From NCBI GenBank assembly GCA_032719365.1, contig CM064875.1:30898693-30962692 (forward strand): 64,000 bases of DNA. Reading direction: 5' to 3'. A program made the translations under genes and the position numbers. Below, in pieces: positions 54,445 through 64,000 of the stretch (positions are counted from its first letter, which is position 1; each line of letters begins with the position of its first letter). The stretch is from Prinsepia uniflora. Its lineage: Eukaryota; Streptophyta; Magnoliopsida; Rosales; Rosaceae. The notes beneath the pieces are model-generated. The model ran no database searches and was not told the origin of the DNA. It was given only the letters and a program-made list of their open reading frames with translations.

Positions 54445-56145
54445 TTAGATCTTCAGTTCCCGTAACTCCGCTGGTGCCATCCGATATGGTGCCTGTGATA
54501 TAGGTCGTGTGCCGGGAAGTAGTTCAATCGTGAACTCAATCTCCCGATGTGGTGGTAAACCAGGCAAATCTTCCGGGAACACATCCGGAAATTCTCGCAC
54601 CACAGGTATATCATCGGCACCGGAAGTATCACTCTTTGTCGTCACAACATGCGCTAGATAACCCTGGCATCCTTTCTGTAGAAGCTTCGTAGCGGCAAGT
54701 GAAGAAATTACTTCAGGTAGCGAACCGTCGCGCTCTCCCTGAAAAGTAACCTCCGGCAAACCCGGACTCCGCAAAACCACCTGCCTACTACAACAGTCGA
54801 TGAGCGAACCGTGCTCCGTCAACCAATCCATTCCCAAGATAACATCAAAGTCATGGATATCCATAAGGATTAGATCAGCTAGCAGATCTACATCCTCCAC
54901 CCTTACTGGGCATCTCCGGATCACCTGATTCACTATGTACACAACGGCCATTGGTGTACCAACACCCATTTCACTATCCAAGGCTGACACCTCGCGATCT
55001 AACATACCCGCACAACTTTTCGAAATAAAAGAATGAGTAGCCCCAGCATCCATTAACACCCGTACAACAAGATTTGAGATATGAAGGGTACCTGTAACCA
55101 CGCCTGGGGCTGACCTCGCCTGCTGCTGAGTCACTGCAAAAACACGAGCCCTGGGCCCCGTAGTCTGTCCGCGCCCACGCGCGCCACGCTCAGAACTCTG
55201 CCCTCGGCCTCCGGCAGGGTGGGAAGCCGAACTCTGTGCAACACTAACGCCTTTAGCCTCGTTGTTCCTTGACAGTAAAGGGCAATCTCGGGCATAGTGG
55301 CCCGCTCCTCCACAAGCAAAGCAATTAACTGTCCTCGGTCCATCCCAAGACCCTCCTGATGCACCACTCCAAGCCTGACGCTGTCCAGAACTGAATCTCG
55401 ATCCGCCCCTCTGAGAGTTCCCATGTCGACCTGACCAGCCACGACCACGTAAAGATGAGGGTGCTCCTCGGTAGATTCCCCCCTTAGAGATCTTTGGGCC
55501 GGTTGGTCCAGGATGTGGACGATCCCGGCGCTGCCCCTCGCCTGATGATTGTCGCGCCTGGTGTGCCGCCAGACTGGCCTCGACACGAACTGCAGCGTCG
55601 ACCATGTCCCTCAGAGTCGCGTAACTAGTAGCCGTCACACTTGCCCGTAACTCTCCTCGGAGTCCCAACTCAAATCTTTGACATTTTTCCTCCTCAGTAC
55701 CCACAAAAGCTGCGGCAAAACGGGAAAGCTTCCCGAAAGTCTGCTCGTAATCTGCCACGGACATATCTCCCTGTTCCAGCCGCAGGAACTCTGCCTCTCG
55801 TGCCATGCAAAATGAACGCGGGTAATACTGATCTAAGAATCGGGCACGAAAGACCTCCCATGTGGTGGTGTGTACAGACCATCCTGACATCTCAAGACCA
55901 TGCCACCATTGATAAGCCCCGCCTTCCAGTAAGAAGGCCGCCAGTGCCACCCGCTCGCCGGGTGGGCAGTGCATTACGGAGAAGATTCTTTCCCATTTCA
56001 CAATCCACTCATGGGCATCCTCGGGGTTTGATCCCCCGTTGAAAGGTGTGGCTCCCAACCTTTGAGCCCGCTCAATGCTAGCACATTCCATCTCTCTCGC
56101 GATTTCCTCGTCAGTTCGTGTTTGAGGAATTCTCCTTGGAGGCAT
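54445..56145 (-). pseudogene. E9 gag and protease
   Basis: ATG at 56145, 104 bp inside the LTR, begins MPPRRIPQTRTDEEIAREME. Retrotrans_gag domain at about 45-160 (AHEWIVKWERIFSVM, GGAYQWWHGLE, RARFLDQYYP, SVADYEQTFGKLSRFA), then a basic Gly/Arg/Ser-rich region, the CCHC knuckle CFACGGAGHYARDC near 275, and protease LMDAGATHSFIS near 365 with Ala where most relatives have Ser or Thr next to the catalytic Asp. Ends near RELKI at a TAA where relatives have glutamine. Gag forms the particle and protease matures the polyprotein. Confidence 0.93.
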
Positions 56146-56227
56146 AACCCACTGTTAAGAGGCATAGATTAGATACTGACATCTTTTAAACTAAGTACTG
56201 ACCACTAGTCTAGCATGCTGACCACAA

Positions 56228-56245
56228 CCTAGTGCTCTGATACCA
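56228..56245 (-). other. Primer-binding site of E9
   Basis: Minus TGGTATCAGAGCACTAGG, 3 bp inside the LTR; initiator-Met type. Confidence 0.88.
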
Positions 56246-57619
56246 AGTTGACAGGACCCGCCCCGATCCCCCTGGGACCATCCGGGACGTGCCCTGCTCC
56301 CGTCTGACACCCGACATTAAAATATCATAATTACCCTTATTGAAAGTAAAATGCATAAAGAAAATCCATAGTTAAGTCATACATAGCACGCCACACGAAT
56401 ACTCGAATACAAATAGTGTCAGACAAGGGATAGTTCCCGAATATAGTTTATTAAGCACGACTCTAGACACACTACGTGCCAACCTACCCAGCAGTAGGGT
56501 TCAGGTGCGCAACGTAAACCTATGCCTCTTCCTCGGGATCCTCCTCCTCTTCCTCGGGATCCTCCTCCTCAATAGCACTACCTGGAGGGGTAGTAAAACA
56601 ACAAGGGTGAGTGGGCCGAAACTCAAGGTTTACAAAATAGTTTACCAATCCGAAAACATATAGATTTTCCCCTCCGTTTTCCAAAAAGACATGCATTAGT
56701 ATCATAAACCACAAAATCATATAATCATAAGCAGAATAATATCAACATAATATAATCTTAGTCACTGCACTATACATCCCAACCCTGACATCCCAAATGC
56801 CCGACGTCCCAGACGCCCAATAAGGTCATAGTCTCAAGGCTACGCGTGCCACCCGGGGTCTCAATCCCGAGTCCAAATCCCGAACCTAGTCCGAGCATGG
56901 CATTCTAGATGCCTGACGTCCCAGACGTCCAATAGTAGCAATCCTGCTCCTGAGTCACTCTACGGTCCGGTCCCTCCGTAGAATGACTCCTCATAGGCAA
57001 TGCGCCGTGACCACTCCGGTGTACCTACATTCGGAGGAGATAGAATCCTAGGGTAGATCTATACAGTGCAGTACCACATATAATATCGAGATCCATTATA
57101 CATATACACGACTCAAAACCATTCATAAACAACCAGACGGGTCTCATGCCCAAACATCGTAATACGTGCCATAAATCATACTCAAGATAAACAGATACTT
57201 TTACTTGAATCACATATAGATATAATAGAAAGTAAAACAGTTATGCATGCCGCAGTTTAGTGAAATCAAGGGCCCACTCACAGTACAATCCCGCTGCAAT
57301 CCCGAGCGTAAAGCCCCGTCCAAGGGTTAAAGTACAATTCCTGTCATGCCCAAAACATACGTAAAGGTCACTTTAAGTCCCTACTAAACAACTAAGAAAC
57401 CCTAGACTAAGACCGGCCCGGGAAAGCCGTCCGAACACGCTTCCCAAGGCGTCAAACCCTAATTTGACCAACCTAACAATCTTCGATCGACACGAAACCA
57501 CCGCCATTGGATCCTTATCGTCGAAACCTTGAAAATGGCACTGGTCCCACACAAAATACTGTTCACACGTGCCCGCCACGCGCCGGTCAACTCTCTGGTC
57601 AACGGTGCTACAGTGATGA

Positions 57620-57775
57620 TGACGTCAGCATAACGTCACTGCTGACGTCAGCATGACGTCATCACTGACAATGTCAGAGGACACGTGTCAACAGCTTATT
57701 GGTCCCTGGTCTGACAATATTCTGACATGATGACGTCATCATGACGTCACTGCTGACGTCAGCATGATGACGTCA
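57620..57775 (-). promoter_or_regulatory. TGACGTCA cluster in the E9 5' LTR (seven intact sites)
   Basis: Seven perfect octamers in 156 bp, plus one decayed to AACGTCA. This LTR would drive transcription of the element; possible TGA-bZIP binding is inferred from the motif. Confidence 0.58.
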
Positions 57776-58869
57776 TCAGCTACAGTAACCGGGTCTGAGA
57801 ACCGGGTCACCGCAGACCCACGGTTCGACCCGACCAGTTCTCATCAACCAGACCACCAAAATCGATGGGATTTGTTCCTATGAACTCGTCTAATCATGTT
57901 CTATGGTTCTGTGGACTCAAAACTAGTTTTTAGGTTCGAAAATCTACCTGAAAATCGACAGAAAACCTGCTGCCGGCTCTGGTTCGTCTTCTCCGGCGAG
58001 TCGTCAAGCTTCCAGCCGCGTACTTAGGTCTGAAATGGTCGTCTAGTCCCCTAGGTTATGTCTCAAAAACAACCAAACAAGTTTAACGTTAAAAAAGGAC
58101 GTTTTGAGACAGGGAAGGAAAATCGGTCTTCTCGGGTTTGCAGGCTTACCGCCGCCTTGGGCTGCCCAGTCCAGTCCTGAGTCGTCCAGCCGTCACAATG
58201 GTCCTAGCCCTAGGTTGGTTCGAGCCCAGAAGTCATGGTTTGGACGGTTTGGACAGTTTGGGTTGATCGGGTTCCTTCTCGGGTTTGTGGGTTTTCCGGC
58301 CGTGCAGGGTGGCCGTGGTGGTGGTGATGGCCGTCTGGAGGTTGCTGAGTGGTAGTCCGGTGTGTGGGTTGAGGCTGAGAGGTGGTGTAGTCGCTGGTGT
58401 GATCGTTTGAAGGGTGAGAGGGTGCACGGGTTTGAGAGAATGAAAATGTGAGAGTGAGTCTTTGATGAGTTTAAAAACAGAAGGAGAAAATGGAATGAAG
58501 GGGTGAGATTCAATCTGACTTAAGGATGAAGGGTGAGGATTTAAGGAAGTTAAATTAATTAAATAATCACATGGCAGACCAAGATCCTGGTTCTAGGGAG
58601 TGTGGGGATGAGTGACTGATAGGTCGTTAATTAAGCATTATTTTATATTATTTTATACCTTTTATACTTGACTTTTAATATTAAAATAATAAATAATTGG
58701 AGAAAATAATATATTTTGTGGGATTTTTGCAGAAATAAATAAAGCATGAAATTCAGTACAAAATTAAAATTTAAAAATAACAATAAAATAATACATGAAG
58801 AAGTGATGGAAATGATGAGATTGGGTGGGAAAAGATGCTGATTTTGGAGAAAGATTATGGTTTTGAGGT

Positions 58870-59283
58870 CTTCCATCTTCACAAGTTTCCTGCCGCTGTT
58901 CGGTGATTCTTGTGAAAATCCATGCTTCTCTACCTAATGCCTTAATCATTTCCAAAATCAGAGAGTTTATTGACTTAAAAGCTTTGAAAATGACATAAAA
59001 TAAGTTCTAGTACTCTATAGTTCATTAAAAGCTATGGCAAGCAGTTATGAGGCATATGTATATCAATTTAAACAAAAAACTTATGAATCACTCATCAAAG
59101 ATGTATATAAAGTTCATATGCTTAAATGATTTAAGTGAAAATCTTTTATGCCATGATAATAATGAAATATTGAGACAAATGGTTAAGGGTTTACTTATTT
59201 TGAATTAGTAGTTTGGTTTTAGTATTTGCTAGGGACTAGCAAAGTTTAAGTGTGGGGGTATTTGATAGGTCGTTAATTAAGCA
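58870..59283 (+). repeat. Left arm of a 414-bp inverted repeat in F
   Basis: Inverse complement of 59711-60124, with only a few differences noticed (for example CCGCTGTTCGG against CCGTTGTTCGG). Ends in the polypurine-like tract plus TGATAGGTCGTTAATTAAGC. Confidence 0.88.
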
Positions 59284-59309
59284 TTATTTTATATTATTTT
59301 ATACCTTTT

Positions 59310-60730
59310 ATACGAGGAATTCGGTCTTAAAACTCTTGAATTGCCTTAGAATTACTTGGCCTAGGTATTTCTTAAGGAAAGCATAAAAATGTATTTAAGA
59401 GATCTCAAAGAAATATCACAAGAACAACTCCGATTGGGATGATTCTTTCGCCGAAATGCTCTGAATTTCATGCTTTATTTATTTCTACAAAAATATCACA
59501 AAATAAATTAATTTGTCTAATTATTTATTATTTTAATATTGAAAGTCAAGTATAAAGGGTATAAAATAATATAAAATAACGCTTATTTGAGGACCTATCA
59601 AATACCCCCACACTTAAACTTTGCTAGTCCCTAATAATCCGCTGTTCGGTGCATTTATAATATGAAAAATGTATGCATGTATTTGAGATAATTAAGGTAT
59701 GATTTCGTGATGCTTAATTAACGACCTATCAAATACCCCCACACTTAAACTTTGCTAGTCCCTAGCAAATACTAAAACCAAACTACTAATTCAAAATAAG
59801 TAAACCCTTAACCATTTGTCTCAATATTTCATTATTATCATGGCATAAAAGATTTTCACTTAAATCATTTAAGCATATGAACTTTATATACATCTTTGAT
59901 GAGTGATTCATAAGTTTTTTGTTTAAATTGATATACATATGCCTCATAACTGCTTGCCATAGCTTTTAATGAACTATAGAGTACTAGAACTTATTTTATG
60001 TGATTTTCAAAGCTTTTAAGTCAATAAACTCTCTGATTTTGGAAATGATTAAGGCATTAGGTAGAGAAGCATGGATTTTCACAAGAATCACCGAACAACG
60101 GCAGGAAACTTGTGAAGATGGAAGAAGAAATACGAGGAATTCGGTCTTAAAACTCTTGAATTGCCTTAGAATTACTTGGCCTAGGTATTTCTTAAGGAAA
60201 GTATAAAAATGTATTTAAGAGATCTCAAAGAAATATCACAAGAACAAAGTAAAGAAGAAATGAAATTAAGAAAAATAAAAATAACATAAATTAATGGAAG
60301 AATGAAACTAATTGGGGACTCCTAATACATGAAATGGCCTCCCTATTTATAGAGGGAGTGCCACAATTGTTTAATTAAAAGTACAAAATTAAAATTTAAA
60401 AATAACAATAAAATAATACATGAAGAAGTGATGGAAATGATGAGATTGGGTGGGAAAAGATGCTGATTTTGGAGAAAGATTATGGTTTTGAGGAAAAGAT
60501 GCTGAATTTGGTTTGGGCTTCTGGATTTTAGCAGCTTCCCACTGAAATTCCAAGCAAATTTCGGTGACCTCCCTTCTTTTAGTCATATATTTTTCGTTAA
60601 AACTCCGATTGGGATGATTCTTTCGCCGAAATGCTCTGAATTTCATGCTTTATTTATTTCTGCAAAAATCCCACAAAATATATTATTTTCTCCAATTATT
60701 TATTATTTTAATATTAAAAGTCAAGTATAA
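59310..60730. repeat. Directly and inversely repeated modules in F
   Basis: GAGGAATTCGGTCTTAAAAC through ATCACAAGAACAA occurs at about 59314-59426 and 60133-60246. CTCCGATTGGGATGATTC onward occurs at 59427 and 60602. The block near 58762-58868 recurs at about 60384-60494. The block 58655-58757 is inverted at about 60645-60728. Confidence 0.8.
59711..60124 (-). repeat. Right arm of the 414-bp inverted repeat in F
   Basis: Starts TGCTTAATTAACGACCTATC and ends GAAGATGGAAG. The spacer between arms (59284-59710) holds a third, reversed LTR-like end (GACCTATCAAATACCCCCAC at 59603). Confidence 0.88.
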
Positions 60731-60850
60731 AAGGGGACGTATAAGTCTCCATTTAAACTTTGAGGCTATGGTATTTCTTCTTCCATCTTCACAAGTTTCC
60801 TGCCGCTGTTCGGTGATTCTTGTGAAAATCCATGCTTCTCTACTTAAATT

Positions 60851-60944
60851 CTTGTTATTGTTATTGGTTTTACTTATAATTCAATATATGTGTTGGTATT
60901 TTCTTTCTAACATTTGTAAGTAAGAATGCAATCTCCATGTGTTT
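60851..60944 (+). repeat. 94-bp direct repeat in F (second copy 61374-61467)
   Basis: CTTGTTATTGTTATTGG to CAATCTCCATGTGTTT in both copies without visible difference. Confidence 0.85.
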
Positions 60945-61245
60945 ACACAAACCCTCACAAATTGAGTGAACTTATGAGTGCATATCCTTGTGAGTTGATT
61001 CATACTTGTCTTATTCATGCATAGATCCATTTCACCATATTTACTCATTATCTTACTCGTTAAAACATTTTGTTACCATGTATTGACTCTTGAATTCCAT
61101 ATGCTTAAATGATTTAACGTTCATATGATTCATACTTATCTTATTATGCTCGTTTATGTACCAATTTACATGCATTATCTTCAAGTTATAACACTTAATC
61201 ACAAAATATTAACAAACAAATTCAAGTTGTAGTGAACTCACATTG

Positions 61246-61372
61246 CATCATTAACTTTAATTTGCATATCTAACTTGCATTCTTAATTAACGTACATCTC
61301 TGACTAACTAACTTGCATCTCTGTCTAGGCTGGATGGACGTTAAACTTCAAGCGCTTGTTGTGGAGGCAATC
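61246..61372 (+). repeat. Inverted repeat arm in F (partner 61833-61958)
   Basis: CATCATTAACTTTAATTTGC ... GAGGCAATC is the inverse of GATTGCCTCC ... TTAATGATG with one single-base indel noted. Confidence 0.85.
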
Positions 61373-61594
61373 ACTTGTTATTGTTATTGGTTTTACTTAT
61401 AATTCAATATATGTGTTGGTATTTTCTTTCTAACATTTGTAAGTAAGAATGCAATCTCCATGTGTTTTACTTTTTGAGTACTTTTGTACTAGTGAACTTT
61501 CTTCAAACACATATTTTTACCAACACTCTAACATCATGCTCATATTGAACCAATCACGAAATCATACCTTAATTATCTCAAATACATGCATACG

Positions 61595-61765
61595 GTTAGT
61601 GGAATAAAAAGTTAATGGAATAAAATTAATGGAATAAAAGTTAATGGAATAAAAAGTTAGTGGAATAAAAAGTTAGTGGAATAAAAAGTTAATGAATAAA
61701 ATTAATGGAATAAAAGTTAATGGAATAAAAAGTTAGTGGAATAAAAAGTTAATGAATAAAAATAA
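61595..61765 (+). repeat. AT-rich tandem repeat in F
   Basis: About ten units of 12-17 bp of the form GTTAATGGAATAAAA or GTTAGTGGAATAAAAA. Confidence 0.85.
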
Positions 61766-64000
61766 AAGAGAGTGAAGGGTAGAGGATAACAAATCTGTAT
61801 TGATGACTCCTTCACATCCCGGGAACACATTGGATTGCCTCCCAACAAGCGCTTGAAGTTTAACGTCCATCCAGCCTAGACAGAGATGCAAGTTAGTTAG
61901 TCAGAGATGTACGTTAATTAAGAATGCAAGTTAGATATGCAAATTAAAGTTAATGATGTCTCGGTTGAAGATATAAAGATTGTGTAAGGAGAAAATAATG
62001 ATGATTGAAAAGACTTTTATGTGAATTATTTGGATTTACCGACTCAAGCTTTGTTGTATTGTTGACACATGTTATTACCTTGATATATAAATTGCATAAC
62101 ACTCGAATTACATGTTTAATTTAATGCGTAGTTTGGGCGTAGTCAGTGACACGTGTCACTCATCCAAGGGTCAAGAATGATTTTGAATAAAGTAACCAGA
62201 TTTCATTATTTTAATATTATTTTAATTCCGAGTCTCGGTTAGTTCGGTTACGTTCTTTACCATAACTTTTTCGTTGTAAGTCCGAATTCGGCGTGCCGCC
62301 TGTCTACGGATTCGTATCGACGGGACCTACGCAACAGTCCTTGGCCCTCGTCCGTCGGACTTCCCGGGTCAAAAGTCAACATTTTGCCCCTAATTGACCA
62401 AATTACCAAAATACCCCTAGACTTCCGAACGTCACAACTTCTTCCTCGAACATCAGAATCGAACGTGCCACCTGCCTACGAACTCGTGACGTCCTAAACT
62501 ACGTTACGGTCACGGGTAAAAGTCCTAAATATTTCCCGAGGTAAAAGTCAACTTTTCCCCCGTCTCAGGGGTAAAATGGTCATTTTACAATAAAATAATA
62601 ATTACGAAAGTTCGGGTCGTTACAATCATACTAATGCTTAACCATACCAGTCACACTAAACCAGCCATATTAAACCCATCAATATGCCGAATTAATCAAC
62701 CATATCTCCCGACCCATCCTCGATGCCAACAAGATGAATCATCATATCAAATTTGCACTACTGGTAGGATAATATCATTCCGAAACTACGGAACCCAACT
62801 CGACGTCCGAGTGTGGACTGACTCGGGAATTGTGGAGCATTACCTTGACGTCTGAGTCACGGTCCTAGTCTTAGGAACTACGGAGAATTACCTCGACGTT
62901 TGAGACTACTCACTAGTCTCGACAACTACGAAGCTTTACCTCAACGTCCGAGGACGTCCAACCAAAGAACATCACATATAGATCATATTCAAAATCACAC
63001 ATCATATACCAAAGAACATGTTCTTATAATTCACATTATTTTCAGCACCAAGTCCAGAATCCAAAGTATCCACAAATACAACATATACAGTTTCTCGAAA
63101 AACATGCATAAAATAATTCTTATAAAATTATCAAAAACCCACCATTATCGAGAAAAAAATGATTAAAACACACGTAAGGTATGTTGAGTCAAAATCACAA
63201 TTTGAACACAATACGACAATTTTCTCATAAAACATTCAAAGTTGTGATTACCGTAAAATCACCAAAAATCCATAAAAATCATTCTTAAATAACCATCAAG
63301 CAATTCATGTGAGACTCATGCTCTAGCTACAGTGATCGTCAACCTTGGTTAGGTCAACCCACATGTCTGCAAGTCTCTACACGAGCAACACGACCCAGAC
63401 CTAAATTACTCACTATTTCATCTTTTCCATTCCTTTTTTGTCTGCTACCTTCCCTTCTCGGCCAAGTTTTGACCTTCATCCTGCATCATTTTCCCGCATC
63501 TACTCTTCGAGTTTTGGGCCTGTTCAGGTCACCTCACCATGCAAGATTGATTACTGGGCTTGGTTTCCTAGCTTTACCAGCCTTATGGAGAACTTGAAAT
63601 AAAACCATGAAACCATGGTTTCGGATTCCTAGAACTTCTTGTCTCATTCTTTTTCCTTCCTAGCTATCATCAACCTCCCTATGTTTCTCTTCATTTTCTC
63701 TCCTTCTCAAGCTCTCTGTCTAACTGTCTCTCTTTCCTTCCTGATGGTATGCATGACCATGGGTTTGCCATGGTATTCAGACCATGCCCACCGAAACCCA
63801 CATCCACACACATATTTGTAAACAGAGAACAGAGTCGGTGAAGGGCCAAAATATCACGCCCTTCTATACTTGACACATGGCAACATACCATAGGTTCTCA
63901 ATGCAAATGACCAAAATCAGGCTTTCCCGGGATATCAACGAGTCTTTAAACTCAAAACACAATTAATAGGCCTCGGGGGACATCTCAATAACCGAGTCTT

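Larger units (their letters stand above)
58617..62145. mobile_element. Mosaic insertion F, scrambled retroelement-like DNA in the E9 LTR
   Basis: 3,529 bp, TGATAGGTCG...GTAGTCA (TG...CA ends), flanked by exact GTGAC duplications (58612-58616, 62146-62150). The 3'-end signature AAGTTTAAGTGTGGGGGTATT followed by TGATAGGTCG at about 59243-59273 looks like a polypurine tract plus LTR start. CAACAAGCGCTTGAAGTTTAA at 61843 is a motif I associate with the 3' regions of some plant gypsy elements. No coding domain is seen. Modules recur two or three times in both orientations. Confidence 0.7.
48859..62624 (-). mobile_element. Young Ty3/gypsy chromovirus-type element E9 (Tekay-like), inserted in E8
   Basis: Both LTRs, primer site, gag-pol and polypurine tract are present, with an exact ATCAT target duplication (48854-48858, 62625-62629). 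Without insertion F it is about 10.2 kb. The gag-pol frame is continuous from 56145 to 51712 except for three stop codons. The LTRs are nearly identical. This is the most recent autonomous-type insertion in the window, yet the stops mean this copy cannot make its own full polyprotein. Confidence 0.92.
56249..62624 (-). repeat. 5' LTR of E9, split by insertion F
   Basis: Pieces 56249-58616 and 62151-62624 together match the 3' LTR; without F and one duplication the LTR is about 2.84 kb. Seven intact TGACGTCA octamers lie at 57620-57775. Confidence 0.9.
48426..64000 (-). repeat. 5' LTR of E8, split by E9 and running past the window
   Basis: Starts TGATAAGACCTAACCC at 48426, interrupted at 48858 by E9 and resumed at 62630. 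The last ~75 bases, read on the minus strand (AAGACTCGGTTATTGAGATG, then CCCGAGGCCTATTAATTGTG), match E2 LTR 22391-22450, including GAGTTTAAAGACTCG units, so E8 and E2 belong to one LTR family. From 63400 to 63850 I see no gene. Confidence 0.75.

Noticed and set aside
58617..62145. F as a foldback DNA transposon or MITE
   Set aside because: The long inverted repeat is internal, the outer ends are TG...CA with a 5-bp duplication, and LTR/polypurine-like junctions are present. A rearranged LTR element fits better, though not proven.
63639..63891. Short frames with hydrophobic stretches near the right edge
   Set aside because: They sit in the E8 LTR; length and composition fit chance frames.

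Overview
The window looks like a repeat-dense chromosome segment of a flowering plant, probably a eudicot. The reasons are: Ty1/copia and Ty3/gypsy LTR retrotransposons with plant-type primer sites matching initiator-Met tRNA (TGGTATCAGAGC), a chromodomain-type gypsy polyprotein, a TRIM whose LTR carries a 5S-rRNA-like block (as in Cassandra), and a short stretch with plant-like exon/intron signals. Species cannot be named from the sequence. No complete host gene is present. Single letters and E-numbers below are my own labels for elements.

Region 1 (1-10801) is a copia cluster. A plus-strand family (C) forms LTR-internal-LTR with an extra pol tail to the left, i.e. the remains of a tandem array. 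C's gag is split at 799/7397 by a minus-strand copia element (A, 800-7396), and A is itself invaded and partly replaced by another copia element (B, 2389-5690). All are broken by frameshifts, stops or deletions. Region 2 (10802-15782) holds the last two exons of an unidentified host gene, AT-rich intergenic DNA, and a well-preserved non-autonomous LTR element (G, 12612-15016, target duplication AGATT) whose interior is mostly tandem repeats.

Region 3 (15783-29719) is a Cassandra-like TRIM with 5S-like blocks. Its primer-binding site was split by gypsy element E1 (16133-29528). E1 in turn received E2 (19617-26321), which lost part of its 3' LTR together with most of E1's pol. Region 4 (29720-44484) is one gypsy LTR (E3) that contains solo LTR E4, which contains solo LTR E5, and further on solo LTR E6, which contains solo LTR E7. 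All four solo LTRs keep perfect 5-bp target duplications. E3's primer site and a decayed interior follow (44485-45650).

Region 5 (45650-64000) is a decayed minus-strand gypsy element (E8). Its LTR holds a young chromodomain gypsy element (E9, 48859-62624, target duplication ATCAT) with a nearly complete gag-pol frame broken only by three stop codons. E9's 5' LTR carries a 3.5-kb mosaic insertion (F, 58617-62145) made of modules repeated in both orientations, including a 414-bp nearly perfect inverted repeat.

The genes do not form a cellular pathway; the window records successive insertion, LTR recombination and decay. The least-explained signal is a set of short hairpin arrays inside the gypsy LTRs, where both arms change together between repeat units.
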